From contig CAMVGO010000004.1 in NCBI GenBank assembly GCA_947167045.1, forward strand, positions 1-64,000: DNA of 64,000 nt, read 5' to 3'. This document shows, piece by piece, positions 48,918-57,388 of this stretch; position 1 is the stretch's first letter, and each line of letters opens with the position of its first letter. The position numbers were made by a program, and so were the translations under genes. The notes beneath the pieces are model-generated. The model saw only the letters and a list, made by a program, of their open reading frames with translations. It was not told the origin of the DNA and did no database searches. The DNA comes from an uncultured Clostridia bacterium (GTDB taxonomy: Bacteria; Bacillota; Clostridia; Saccharofermentanales; Saccharofermentanaceae).

Positions 48918-49631
48918 TTACTTGTTGTTCAGTTTTTTACGGAGCGACTTATAATCCGGCACATATTCGCCGACAATGGCCCAGAACCGGCTGGAATGAT
49001 TAGGCTCTATGAAATGCGCAAACTCATGGATGACAACGTATCTTATGATCTCCCTGTCCTTTTCAAAGAGCCTGTAGCTGAACTTGAGTTCGCCCCTTTT
49101 CGAGAAACACTCGCCCCAGAAAGACTTGTATTCACCCAGAGTTATCTTTTTCGGCGGCGCTACGCCCTTTTGGGCAAACAGCGGATACACCTCGCCGCAC
49201 AGATCGACGATCACGCTCCTGATGCAGTTCCTTCTCCATTTCTCGAAGGTCATGTATTTCGAGCGGTAATCTGACACATCCTTAACGGTCAGCGTGATGA
49301 TGCCGTTCTCCGCGCCGCACGTGTTTTTCGCGCCGCTTTCGACCTTGAGGATAAAGGGCTTTCCGAAAACATCGAATATCTCGCCGTCAACAAACTGCCT
49401 TGCCCTGACCCTGGTACGGTCTTCGTGCACGGTGTCATCAATCGCCTTGAGGAGATAGTCCTGCTTTGAGATTATGAATCTCACGGCCTCATTGATGTCG
49501 ACGCCGTACGGGATCGAGCAGTATAAGGTGCCGTCGCGCCTTACGCGTACGTTGATGTTTCTTATGCGTTTGCGTTCAAACTCGACACCGATAACACGAC
49601 TGCCGAGGGTTAGTTTTCTGATTTCCGACAT
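48918..49631 (-). CDS. YgjP/DUF45-family (M48-like) metallopeptidase
   Basis: RYVVIHEFAHFIEPNHSSRFWAIVGEYVPDYKSLRKKL (HExxH). Confidence 0.9.
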   Translation of the reverse strand: MSEIRKLTLGSRVIGVEFERKRIRNINVRVRRDGTLYCSIPYGVDINEAVRFIISKQDYLLKAIDDTVHEDRTRVRARQFVDGEIFDVFGKPFILKVESGAKNTCGAENGIITLTVKDVSDYRSKYMTFEKWRRNCIRSVIVDLCGEVYPLFAQKGVAPPKKITLGEYKSFWGECFSKRGELKFSYRLFEKDREIIRYVVIHEFAHFIEPNHSSRFWAIVGEYVPDYKSLRKKLNNK

Positions 49632-49639
49632 AGGACCTG

Positions 49640-51508
49640 TCAGCGGTTCGCTTTGATGAGCTTATCGAAGTTCTTGCCGTTTACGTCATACATGGTGTGA
49701 CCCAGCTCGGCAAGGCGTGATTCGATGTGTTCCTGCTCCTTGGGACGCTTGATCTTAAGCGTCGTCGTCTTGATCATCTCTTCTTCGGAGAATACGTAGT
49801 TGCGTACTATCTTATACTGGGGCATCGTGTGGTTTGCGTAGTGGACCTTATCGTTCAGATATGCCTCGACCTGACCGTCATCAGCTTCGGTGGCAAGACC
49901 AAGCTCGGCGCCGATAACCTTACGGTTGATAAGGAGCTTGGCGCAGATGTCGATGGCCTCACGGTCGTTCTTGTTGCCCCAGACGAAAGCCTCGGTAACA
50001 CCTTTGATCTCTGTAAGGACTGCCTCGATCTCCTCGGGGAAAGCCTTCTTGCCGTTTGTAAGAACGATCATGGACTTAACACGGCCGGTGATGTGGATGG
50101 AACCTGTCTTATCGATGTATCCCATGTCGCCCGTATGGAACCACCCGTTCTCATCGATGGCTTCCTTCGTGGCTTCCTCATTCTCATAGTAACCGAGCAT
50201 GACGCACTCGGACTTGGTAAGGATCTCGCCTACTGCCTTTGGGCCAGTGCCCTCGGCGTCTATCGCGACAGTGATGCCTGCCATAGGTCGTCCGACGGAG
50301 CCGTGAACGTCGCAGACTTCAGTATTGACCGAGATAACGGGCGAAGTCTCGGTAAGACCATAACCCATATAGAACTGGAGACCGAAATCCGTAAAAGCGT
50401 CAACATACTTCTTGTCGATGCCGGCGCCGCCGATAACGACCATACGGAAATTGCCTCCGAGCTTATCCAGGATGTCCTTGAAGACATTCTTCCTTATGTC
50501 TATGCCGCACTTTCTAAGGAAACGCGTGACCGGCCTTGCAATTGCAATAACCCTCTCCTTGCCTGATGCCTTGATGCCGTCTTCGATCTTTTCATAGATA
50601 TTCTCGAAAAGCAACGGCACGGAAATGCAGACATCCGGCTTCCATTCCTCCATATTCTTAACGATATATCTCAGACCGTCACACATGCAGATGCACGCAC
50701 CGCATGACAGAATGAAGAAATCGCACGTATTCTCGAAAGTGTGATGCAGCGGCAGGATCGAAAAAGCCCTGTCGCCCCTTCTTACGTCGAGAGTCTGTGC
50801 TATGGCATAAACATTTGAGACTATGTTGTTGTGAGAGAGCAGAACGCCCTTGCTCATCGACGTCGTGCCCGAAGTAAAGAGGATTATCTTTGCCTCATTG
50901 GGATCGATCGTCGTATCCATGAACTTATTGTCACCGGCCTCAATGAAGACATTGCCTTCCTTTATGAGGTCGTAGATATCGGCAAAGCGCTTATCGTCTT
51001 CAGGCCATGTATCGTCCTTGCTCTTGCCGGAAAGTCCTTCCTTATAGAAGATGACGAACTTTTCGAGCGGTATGTCGAGCTCGCCGGACTTGATCTTGGC
51101 AGCAATCGAAAGCATCATCTTGTGGTGCTTGTGATGATAAAAGATAACGCGGCTCCTGGACCTGATAAGGAGCTGGATGAGCTCATCTTCAGGAAGAGCC
51201 CTGTCTAAAGGAACTCCGACGGAACCAGATGAAAGGATCGCGTTATAAGAAACAAACCACTCGTAAGCATTCTCGCCTACGACGGCAAGTCTGTCTCCTG
51301 CATACTCACTGTTAAGGATATATGTGGCAAGGCCTTTGATATCATTGCCATATTCGAAGAAGCTCCGGTGGACCTCGGAAAGCTTCGGAGAACGTCTGAA
51401 GATAAACGCATCAAGTTCAGAATACTTGGAACAGGTACGGACAACGAGATCTCTTAAGTCCGTAAATCTCTCAGCTGTAAATACAGGCGTACCCTGAACA
51501 GGATTCAT
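49640..51508 (-). CDS. AMP-binding long-chain acyl-CoA/ACP ligase
   Basis: IILFTSGTTSMSKGVLLSHNN, MGYGLTETSPVISVN, GWFHTGDMGYID. Confidence 0.92.
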   Translation of the reverse strand: MNPVQGTPVFTAERFTDLRDLVVRTCSKYSELDAFIFRRSPKLSEVHRSFFEYGNDIKGLATYILNSEYAGDRLAVVGENAYEWFVSYNAILSSGSVGVPLDRALPEDELIQLLIRSRSRVIFYHHKHHKMMLSIAAKIKSGELDIPLEKFVIFYKEGLSGKSKDDTWPEDDKRFADIYDLIKEGNVFIEAGDNKFMDTTIDPNEAKIILFTSGTTSMSKGVLLSHNNIVSNVYAIAQTLDVRRGDRAFSILPLHHTFENTCDFFILSCGACICMCDGLRYIVKNMEEWKPDVCISVPLLFENIYEKIEDGIKASGKERVIAIARPVTRFLRKCGIDIRKNVFKDILDKLGGNFRMVVIGGAGIDKKYVDAFTDFGLQFYMGYGLTETSPVISVNTEVCDVHGSVGRPMAGITVAIDAEGTGPKAVGEILTKSECVMLGYYENEEATKEAIDENGWFHTGDMGYIDKTGSIHITGRVKSMIVLTNGKKAFPEEIEAVLTEIKGVTEAFVWGNKNDREAIDICAKLLINRKVIGAELGLATEADDGQVEAYLNDKVHYANHTMPQYKIVRNYVFSEEEMIKTTTLKIKRPKEQEHIESRLAELGHTMYDVNGKNFDKLIKANR

Positions 51509-51664
51509 ACATTACCTCCATCGGCCCCGCCTCCCCTTTTACGGGGAAACAGCGCAACTAAAAAAATATATCATATTTGAGAATGAAATGGCAATAAGTC
51601 GCTAAATTCACATTTTGTGTTATATTAGTTGCGGATTATAGTCAGAAACCTTTCAGGAGCATAT

Positions 51665-52444
51665 ATGTCTGAAGAAGAAAAAGCAATAAATAAAGAAGAA
51701 ATTACATCCAAAGACACAGAGTCCAAGATGTCCCGTGCGGATCACCATAAGCATCTGGACGAGAAATACCCCACGAAACGCGGTTTCTGGGACGTTGTAG
51801 CCAAGGACGGCTTCCTGCTCCTGACTCACATCCTCTGCGACATGAAATGCATAGGCAAAGAGAACTTCCCTAAGAACAATCCATACGTCGTCGCTTCCAA
51901 CCATCAGAGTTATCCTGACGGCGTCCTTATAATCGATTATCTGCCCAAGGGCCACTTCAAGTGGATGTGCTGCCTCGCAGCTTCCGACCTTGAGACCAAT
52001 CACGGCAAACTCGGCCGTCTCATAATGAGAGTAGGCAGAGGCATCGCGGTTGACCGTTACGGAAATCCCGTCAGAGGTCTCATCAAGGCCAAAAAGGAAG
52101 TCGAGAAAGGCAATATCTGCTTCGTCTTCCCCGAAGGCACGAGATCCCACACGGGCAAGCTCGCCGAGATGAAGGACGGAGCCGCTTACCTTGCGATCAA
52201 GGCCGGTGTTCCCATGGTCCCCGTCTATATCGCCGGCGCATACCAGATCTGGCCGAGAACATCCAAGAAGCCTCATCCGCTCAACGGTTTTCACCGCCGC
52301 AAGATCAGGATCTACGTCGGCGAACCCATGCACGGCGAGGATTATGACAATGATGCGCACAAGATGACCGAAGCTTTGTCAGCCTGGATGCACAAACACG
52401 AAGATCTCTACTGGGATCCCGAGACAAATTTCGAAGCAAAGTAA
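51665..52444 (+). CDS. plsC: 1-acyl-sn-glycerol-3-phosphate acyltransferase (PlsC family)
   Basis: ASNHQSYPDGVLI (HX4D), VFPEGTRSHTGKLAEMKDGAAYLAIKAGVPMVPVYI; start MSEEEKAINKEE behind AGGAG. Confidence 0.9.
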   Translation: MSEEEKAINKEEITSKDTESKMSRADHHKHLDEKYPTKRGFWDVVAKDGFLLLTHILCDMKCIGKENFPKNNPYVVASNHQSYPDGVLIIDYLPKGHFKWMCCLAASDLETNHGKLGRLIMRVGRGIAVDRYGNPVRGLIKAKKEVEKGNICFVFPEGTRSHTGKLAEMKDGAAYLAIKAGVPMVPVYIAGAYQIWPRTSKKPHPLNGFHRRKIRIYVGEPMHGEDYDNDAHKMTEALSAWMHKHEDLYWDPETNFEAK

Positions 52445-52469
52445 AACATAAATAAACCAAACAAAAGGA

Positions 52470-52514
52470 AGCTGCCTCACAAGTGAACGATCCACTTAAG
52501 AGGCAACTATTTAT
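52470..52514 (+). terminator. intrinsic terminator after plsC
   Basis: GCCTCacAAGTGaacgatcCACTTaaGAGGC inverted repeat followed by a T-rich stretch. Confidence 0.6.
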
Positions 52515-52541
52515 TGCCTGATCACCCGATTTCCGGGATTA

Positions 52542-55202
52542 TTACGAATAAAGTCCTCCGAGGAACTCCGTTGCAAACTGTATCTTGGTCGGACTGAACA
52601 CTTCCCTGCTCTCCTCGGTCGGATAGATGAAGAACGTGTCATCATAGGTAGACAGCGTGACACACGGTCCGAACTTTCCCCTGTAATCGTATTCTGTGTG
52701 GATCGATACCATGGACTTCGCCGGGAACTTCAGTGTCTCGTACTTTTCGGTCCTGTAGTTATTGAACGACAGTGCAAATCCGTCTTTATCATGAACGAGC
52801 CTTCCCTCACCGCAGTCTATGAAGTTTACGGCATTGGGCAGAGCCTCGACCCTTACGGGTATGTCGAGCTTATAAGTGCCGTTTCTGATCTCGTCATGGA
52901 CAAAACCTCTCTGCCACTCGTACCAGTCGGGAATGTGGATCTTTTCACCCGCAGAAGAATGAAGGACGCCAAGCTCATCCATCTCGTATGAATCGCCGCA
53001 GCATGAACAGAGTATCCTGCTGCCTTCAGACCTCATCGCGAAATCAGTTCCGCACTTCCTGCATCTGTACAGCGGATAGTGCAGACCTTCGGCTCTCCAT
53101 TCGTCATCGATGACGATCTTGTTTTCGAGCTGATACTTATACTCATCGTAAGTGAGTTCTTTGGAAATGCGGGACAGGATCTCGTCCACGGAAAGCTTAC
53201 CGATCTCATCCTGAGTAACGACGCATTTTAGCTCGGCATGGAGACGCGCACCCTTTCTCTCCTTGAGATTCCATATCGGCTGCTGGAGATAGTTGCCCTG
53301 CATGTTCAATGTGACGACGGGAACCTTCAGCATCTTGGCGAGCTTTGCTATGGACGGCGTAAGGTGTGAATTCGTACCGACATTCGCATATCGGGCCTCA
53401 GGATAGATGACCATGATGTCGCCGCGTTTTATGACGCGCGCTATGTTCCTTATGAGCGACTGGTCGTTAATGAACTTGCGCGTTCCGAGGCATCCTGCCT
53501 GACGGTATATCCACTCACCGAAATTCTCGAATCCTTCGAGCTCGGAAATGTAGTTCGCGCGGTAAGGCTTAAGCGCCAGCGGAGTTACGTAGAAATCCAT
53601 AAAGGAATTGTGAGAGCCGTATACCAGGAACGGAGGCTTGATGCCTTCCATGTTCTTCTTCTCGATCTTGAGCTTATAAGGAGATACGGCAAGCTTGCAG
53701 AGCAGCCACATCAAAGGCAGGAAGATAATGTTCTGCCTCGGCGGCACCTTCGCTCTGTCAAAGGGCTTCTTATCCGGGCTCGCATAAGTGTCTCTTCTTA
53801 CATAGCGGCGGATACCCGGGATCTTGCAGAGTAGATAGTACAGTATCGCCGTAAAGAACAGTGACGCGCCCGTGGGAGTCAGCATGAAGAGTATCTTGTT
53901 GTGAACGACGCTCTTGATCGGGTCGTAGATGATAAGCGAGAACGCGAAGCCCAGCGCTAGGCAGACCGCGCCTACAATATTAAATCCCTTGGAATATACA
54001 TATGCGTTGTGGCCTTCCTCTTCATAAGCGCTCTTAAGGTCGATCTTCTGTTTTCTTACGAAGAAGAAGTCAACGAAGAGCAGTGCGGCAAGAGGCGCAT
54101 AAACGCATGCACTTATCGTAAGGAAGCTTCCGAAATATTCTTCGATCTTCCCCCATACGCAAAGGATGCCGACATAAAGACCGAGTACGAGCACGAGCAC
54201 TTTATAGGACGATTTCTTGAATGTGGATTTGAGCATTACGCCGTAGATATATGAACCTACAGCCTGTGTACCGATGTTCGCGAAAGCTACCAGAAGGAGC
54301 GACGCAAGCGCAAGGATCGGAGTTGATAACGTAGCCAGCATGAGCGTAGGGTCCTCAACCATCTGGCCTGTTACATACTGCATCGCGATGGCCATGACGG
54401 CACCGACAACAACGAAGAAGGATCCGGCGGCGCCCTGTCCGAGAACGCCCGCGTAATAACCTGATTTCTCTGACTTGCAGAGTCTCGGAACTTCGGCCAT
54501 GCCTCCGACAAGCGTTATGACGAAAGCAAAATTAGCTTCAATATTGAGCACATAATTAACCGTCTTGTCAGCATCACCCGCGAGCTCCGGCTGGTAATTC
54601 CAGATGACATCCATTGGCACGGAAGTAAAGCCGACAACGACGACTGCCACACCTACGAGAAGGAGGAGCGGCACAAGGATCCTCGTGGTCCATGTGATCG
54701 TTCCAACACCCCTTAACGCGATGACCGTTCCGATTATCACGCAGGAAAGACTGAGCACTAAATGCGCTCCGTTAAAAAGATGCACGCCGAACAGCGCAAG
54801 CAGGTTTTCCATCGAACTTGCGAAAAGTTCACAGCACACCGCATACCAAGGGAAATTAACGATAATGATAATGACCGTTACGATCTTAACACCCTTTGTT
54901 CCGAACACGCTTCGGAGCCATATCCATATGTCTATTCCGTATCTGACTGACATGATTACCGGAAGCTGGTAGATCATGAGCATGAATATCGCTGCGAGGA
55001 ATGCACCGATCAAAAGCTGCTTAAATCCGACGAGTGTTGCAAGGTAGGAACCCTGCGTGTAACTCCATGTTGCGATGCAGTATCCCGAAAGCACCAGGAG
55101 AGCATCGATAAATCCGTATTTGCGTTCTTTCGGAAGAACCGGCAAGGTCCCGCAATAGACCTCATTCTCTATTTCTTTGTTTACGTCATGCTTACGGCTC
55201 AC
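52542..55202 (-). CDS. fusion protein: NCS1/cytosine-permease-like transporter + PlsC acyltransferase + zinc ribbon + beta-rich C-terminal domain
   Basis: 886-aa uninterrupted ORF. aa 1-~457 polytopic (YGFIDALLVLSGYCIATWSYTQGSYLATLVGFKQLLIGAF...); C-terminal FLVYGSHNSFMDFYVTPLALKPY (HX4D), MVIYPEARYANVG, zinc ribbon CRKCGTDF...CSCCGDSYEMD; GTG start. Confidence 0.87.
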   Translation of the reverse strand: MSRKHDVNKEIENEVYCGTLPVLPKERKYGFIDALLVLSGYCIATWSYTQGSYLATLVGFKQLLIGAFLAAIFMLMIYQLPVIMSVRYGIDIWIWLRSVFGTKGVKIVTVIIIIVNFPWYAVCCELFASSMENLLALFGVHLFNGAHLVLSLSCVIIGTVIALRGVGTITWTTRILVPLLLLVGVAVVVVGFTSVPMDVIWNYQPELAGDADKTVNYVLNIEANFAFVITLVGGMAEVPRLCKSEKSGYYAGVLGQGAAGSFFVVVGAVMAIAMQYVTGQMVEDPTLMLATLSTPILALASLLLVAFANIGTQAVGSYIYGVMLKSTFKKSSYKVLVLVLGLYVGILCVWGKIEEYFGSFLTISACVYAPLAALLFVDFFFVRKQKIDLKSAYEEEGHNAYVYSKGFNIVGAVCLALGFAFSLIIYDPIKSVVHNKILFMLTPTGASLFFTAILYYLLCKIPGIRRYVRRDTYASPDKKPFDRAKVPPRQNIIFLPLMWLLCKLAVSPYKLKIEKKNMEGIKPPFLVYGSHNSFMDFYVTPLALKPYRANYISELEGFENFGEWIYRQAGCLGTRKFINDQSLIRNIARVIKRGDIMVIYPEARYANVGTNSHLTPSIAKLAKMLKVPVVTLNMQGNYLQQPIWNLKERKGARLHAELKCVVTQDEIGKLSVDEILSRISKELTYDEYKYQLENKIVIDDEWRAEGLHYPLYRCRKCGTDFAMRSEGSRILCSCCGDSYEMDELGVLHSSAGEKIHIPDWYEWQRGFVHDEIRNGTYKLDIPVRVEALPNAVNFIDCGEGRLVHDKDGFALSFNNYRTEKYETLKFPAKSMVSIHTEYDYRGKFGPCVTLSTYDDTFFIYPTEESREVFSPTKIQFATEFLGGLYS

Positions 55203-55354
55203 AGGAAGAAACCTCCTATTATCCCCAACAGGGAGATGAGCGTAATGACCGCCGCGATTATGTAATCTTTTTTGGTCATGCGGGGAATGATGTTTTCCTT
55301 CTCCGCCTTAAGGACCGCCTCTATTCTTGAATCAAGTTCTTTATTCCCGTCCAT
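55199..55354 (-). CDS. 51-aa single-TM small protein (absent from supplied ORF track)
   Basis: MDGNKELDSRIEAVLKAEKENIIPRMTKKDYIIAAVITLISLLGIIGGFFL*; GTGA overlap with the fusion gene; upstream AGAGGAG RBS. Confidence 0.75.
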   Translation of the reverse strand: MDGNKELDSRIEAVLKAEKENIIPRMTKKDYIIAAVITLISLLGIIGGFFL

Positions 55355-55372
55355 ACAATACTCCTCTTATTC

Positions 55373-55873
55373 TTAGTAAACTTTGTCACCGTTTGCCTCG
55401 ATCGACGGGAAATAGACCTTCATCTCATCCCAGAAATCGCAATTGGTAACTTCTATGAATTTATCTCTGATACTGTTTTCGCTGTCATGGGGTTCATCGA
55501 TAGGCGCTTTGTTGTGCTCTAACTGTGTTCCGTCATATCTCAGATATGTTCCGTCCTCAAGTTCCATCTCGATGCCGAAATGATCAGCCCACCAGTAGTT
55601 CTTGAATTCGAGCGTCTGAAGCTCCATCGAATCGAGCTTGTCCAGGAATCCGTCAAGATCATCCGGATCAAGTTCCTCGAAATGATATACCGGCTCATCC
55701 TCGTCTCTCGAGCCCTCATAATAATCACTGTAATACCTTACTGACACTACGGGACTGTCTGTCAGATAAGTCGTAAGTTTCTTTTTTGTCTTCTGTGGCT
55801 CGAAAAGGAAACAGCCGCTCAATGCAACCGCCATGACCAGTGTCAGGCTCAAGGAAATCAAACGTTTAAACAT
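55373..55873 (-). CDS. hypothetical lipoprotein
   Basis: MFKRLISLSLTLVMAVALSGCFLFEPQ lipobox. Confidence 0.72.
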   Translation of the reverse strand: MFKRLISLSLTLVMAVALSGCFLFEPQKTKKKLTTYLTDSPVVSVRYYSDYYEGSRDEDEPVYHFEELDPDDLDGFLDKLDSMELQTLEFKNYWWADHFGIEMELEDGTYLRYDGTQLEHNKAPIDEPHDSENSIRDKFIEVTNCDFWDEMKVYFPSIEANGDKVY

Positions 55874-55966
55874 AAAAGATACCCCCGGACAAAAAGCATT
55901 GTTTTTTGATATCTAAACGATAACACAAAGGGCCGTTATCTCGATGCACTTACCCGGTAATATCAG

Positions 55967-55998
55967 GGGCTGCCTTTTTTGAATTAAGGCAGCCCCTC
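55967..55998 (-). terminator. intrinsic terminator hairpin downstream of the 59-aa protein gene
   Basis: GGGGCTGCCTTttttgaattAAGGCAGCCCC inverted repeat. Confidence 0.7.
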
Positions 55999-56023
55999 AT
56001 CTATCCCGATATCCCTTAAACGA

Positions 56024-56203
56024 TCAATCTCCTAAATCCTGAACCTGTTCGGTCATCTGACTGAAAGCACCCTTCCAGTCGTATTCGACGGCCTTGCCGC
56101 CCAGTTTTATTCCATAAAGCGCGAGCGTGATTATTCCCAGAAAACAAGCCAGGAAAAGAGCTACTGCACCGGTAATCGACAGTTTAATATCACCTTTACT
56201 CAT
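56024..56203 (-). CDS. 59-aa single-TM small protein (absent from supplied ORF track)
   Basis: MSKGDIKLSITGAVALFLACFLGIITLALYGIKLGGKAVEYDWKGAFSQMTEQVQDLGD*; starts 1 nt past the stop of the DUF1700 gene. Confidence 0.72.
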   Translation of the reverse strand: MSKGDIKLSITGAVALFLACFLGIITLALYGIKLGGKAVEYDWKGAFSQMTEQVQDLGD

Positions 56204-56204
56204 A

Positions 56205-56777
56205 TCAGTCCTCCCCCAAGCCGTAGTTCCATACGTGCTTGTTCCATCTTATGTATGACTTCAGACCCTTTGCGTAGTACTTGACGCCGAGTATGACCAG
56301 CGCGACAAGGAATACTGCGACACAAACAAGTGTAAGTACGAGGAAGATGCAGGGAACCAAAAACTCCGTGATCTTGCCCATGATCATTGATGCGACCAAT
56401 ACTCCGATAATACCAAGATCTGCCGCAAGGAACATGAATGCCGCAATGACTGCCGCCAGAAGGACGAGCCAGCATTCGATACCAACAAATGCGTTAAATA
56501 CGATAACAAAAATCCTGCCTCTTCCGTCAGGTCCTTTAAATGAATCAGCCATTCTCTTGCGCTTCTTCATTATCTGATTGAACTTGGCGCCGTCCTTGAA
56601 TTCGTTCGCAAGTTCCTTGGGATCGCCAAGGCTTGCCGCGATCTCTTCTTCGCTTCTGCCTTCCCCCAAACCTTCGTCAAAATGCTCTTCTATCGATTGG
56701 ATGATATCCTTGACATCACCGTAAGGCATGTGCCCCAATTCATCGCTGAGCCTTTTAAGATATTCAGTCTTATTCAT
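56205..56777 (-). CDS. DUF1700-family membrane protein
   Basis: MNKTEYLKRLSDELGHMPYGDVKDIIQSIEEHFDEGLGEGRSEEEIAASLGDPKELANEF + TM segments; next to PadR. Confidence 0.85.
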   Translation of the reverse strand: MNKTEYLKRLSDELGHMPYGDVKDIIQSIEEHFDEGLGEGRSEEEIAASLGDPKELANEFKDGAKFNQIMKKRKRMADSFKGPDGRGRIFVIVFNAFVGIECWLVLLAAVIAAFMFLAADLGIIGVLVASMIMGKITEFLVPCIFLVLTLVCVAVFLVALVILGVKYYAKGLKSYIRWNKHVWNYGLGED

Positions 56778-57102
56778 CGGCTTTTCCTCCAGTCTCCTCG
56801 CTGATAATTCCATTTACTTCCCCGCAGAACTTTATCCACTCTTCACGTTCCGCATTCAACTTTTTGCGTCCTGCATCAGTAAGATGATAGTATTTGCGCG
56901 GCGGCCCGTTTTGTGATTCTTGCAGGTACGTCGAAACGATACCTTCAGAAGCGAGCTTGCGCAGTATCGGATAAACAGTACCGTCTGCTACTTCGACTTT
57001 ACGTGCCAGGCTACCTGCGAGGTCGTAGCCGTAACTGTCGCCCTTCTCCAATAAGGCCAGCACGCACAGATCGAGAATGCCCTTCTTGATTTGGCTGTTC
57101 AT
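56770..57102 (-). CDS. PadR-family transcriptional regulator
   Basis: MNSQIKKGILDLCVLALLEKGDSYGYDLAGSLARKVEVADGTVYPILRKLASEGIVSTYLQES. Confidence 0.9.
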   Translation of the reverse strand: MNSQIKKGILDLCVLALLEKGDSYGYDLAGSLARKVEVADGTVYPILRKLASEGIVSTYLQESQNGPPRKYYHLTDAGRKKLNAEREEWIKFCGEVNGIISEETGGKADE

Positions 57103-57251
57103 TGGCAAATCCCCTTTCATTCCGATTTGACGGGCCGGAAGCGCCCTTATTCCCAAGCGCCCCACCGTCAGTATCAGTTATAGCACACTACTGTTTATTG
57201 TTCAATACTAAATCTTGAGTAATTCCGTAATCGATATGTACGTCGTACCGT

Positions 57252-57283
57252 GTGCCGGATCCTCACAGTGCCGGATCCTCACA
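57252..57283. repeat. perfect 16-bp tandem duplication
   Basis: GTGCCGGATCCTCACA x 2, followed by partial CGGATC. Confidence 0.9.
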
Positions 57284-57388
57284 CGGATCGGCCTCTCAAA
57301 GGGAGAGATTTTGGCACAGGATATTTGTTATGAAACAGTTTCTTTGTCCAAATTACAAAGAATGATATTATCAGTATCGGAGGTCACC

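Noticed and set aside
49727-50566. 279-aa plus-strand ORF
   Set aside because: Antisense to the AMP-binding ligase; shadow ORF
51653-52360. 235-aa minus-strand ORF
   Set aside because: Antisense to plsC; ends in a Phe-run from the reverse complement of AAGAAGAAAAAG
57215-57388. N-terminal extension of the amidase ORF in the ORF track
   Set aside because: A strong RBS (GGAGGTCACC) precedes ATG at 57389, and the upstream region contains a tandem duplication and promoter-like sequence
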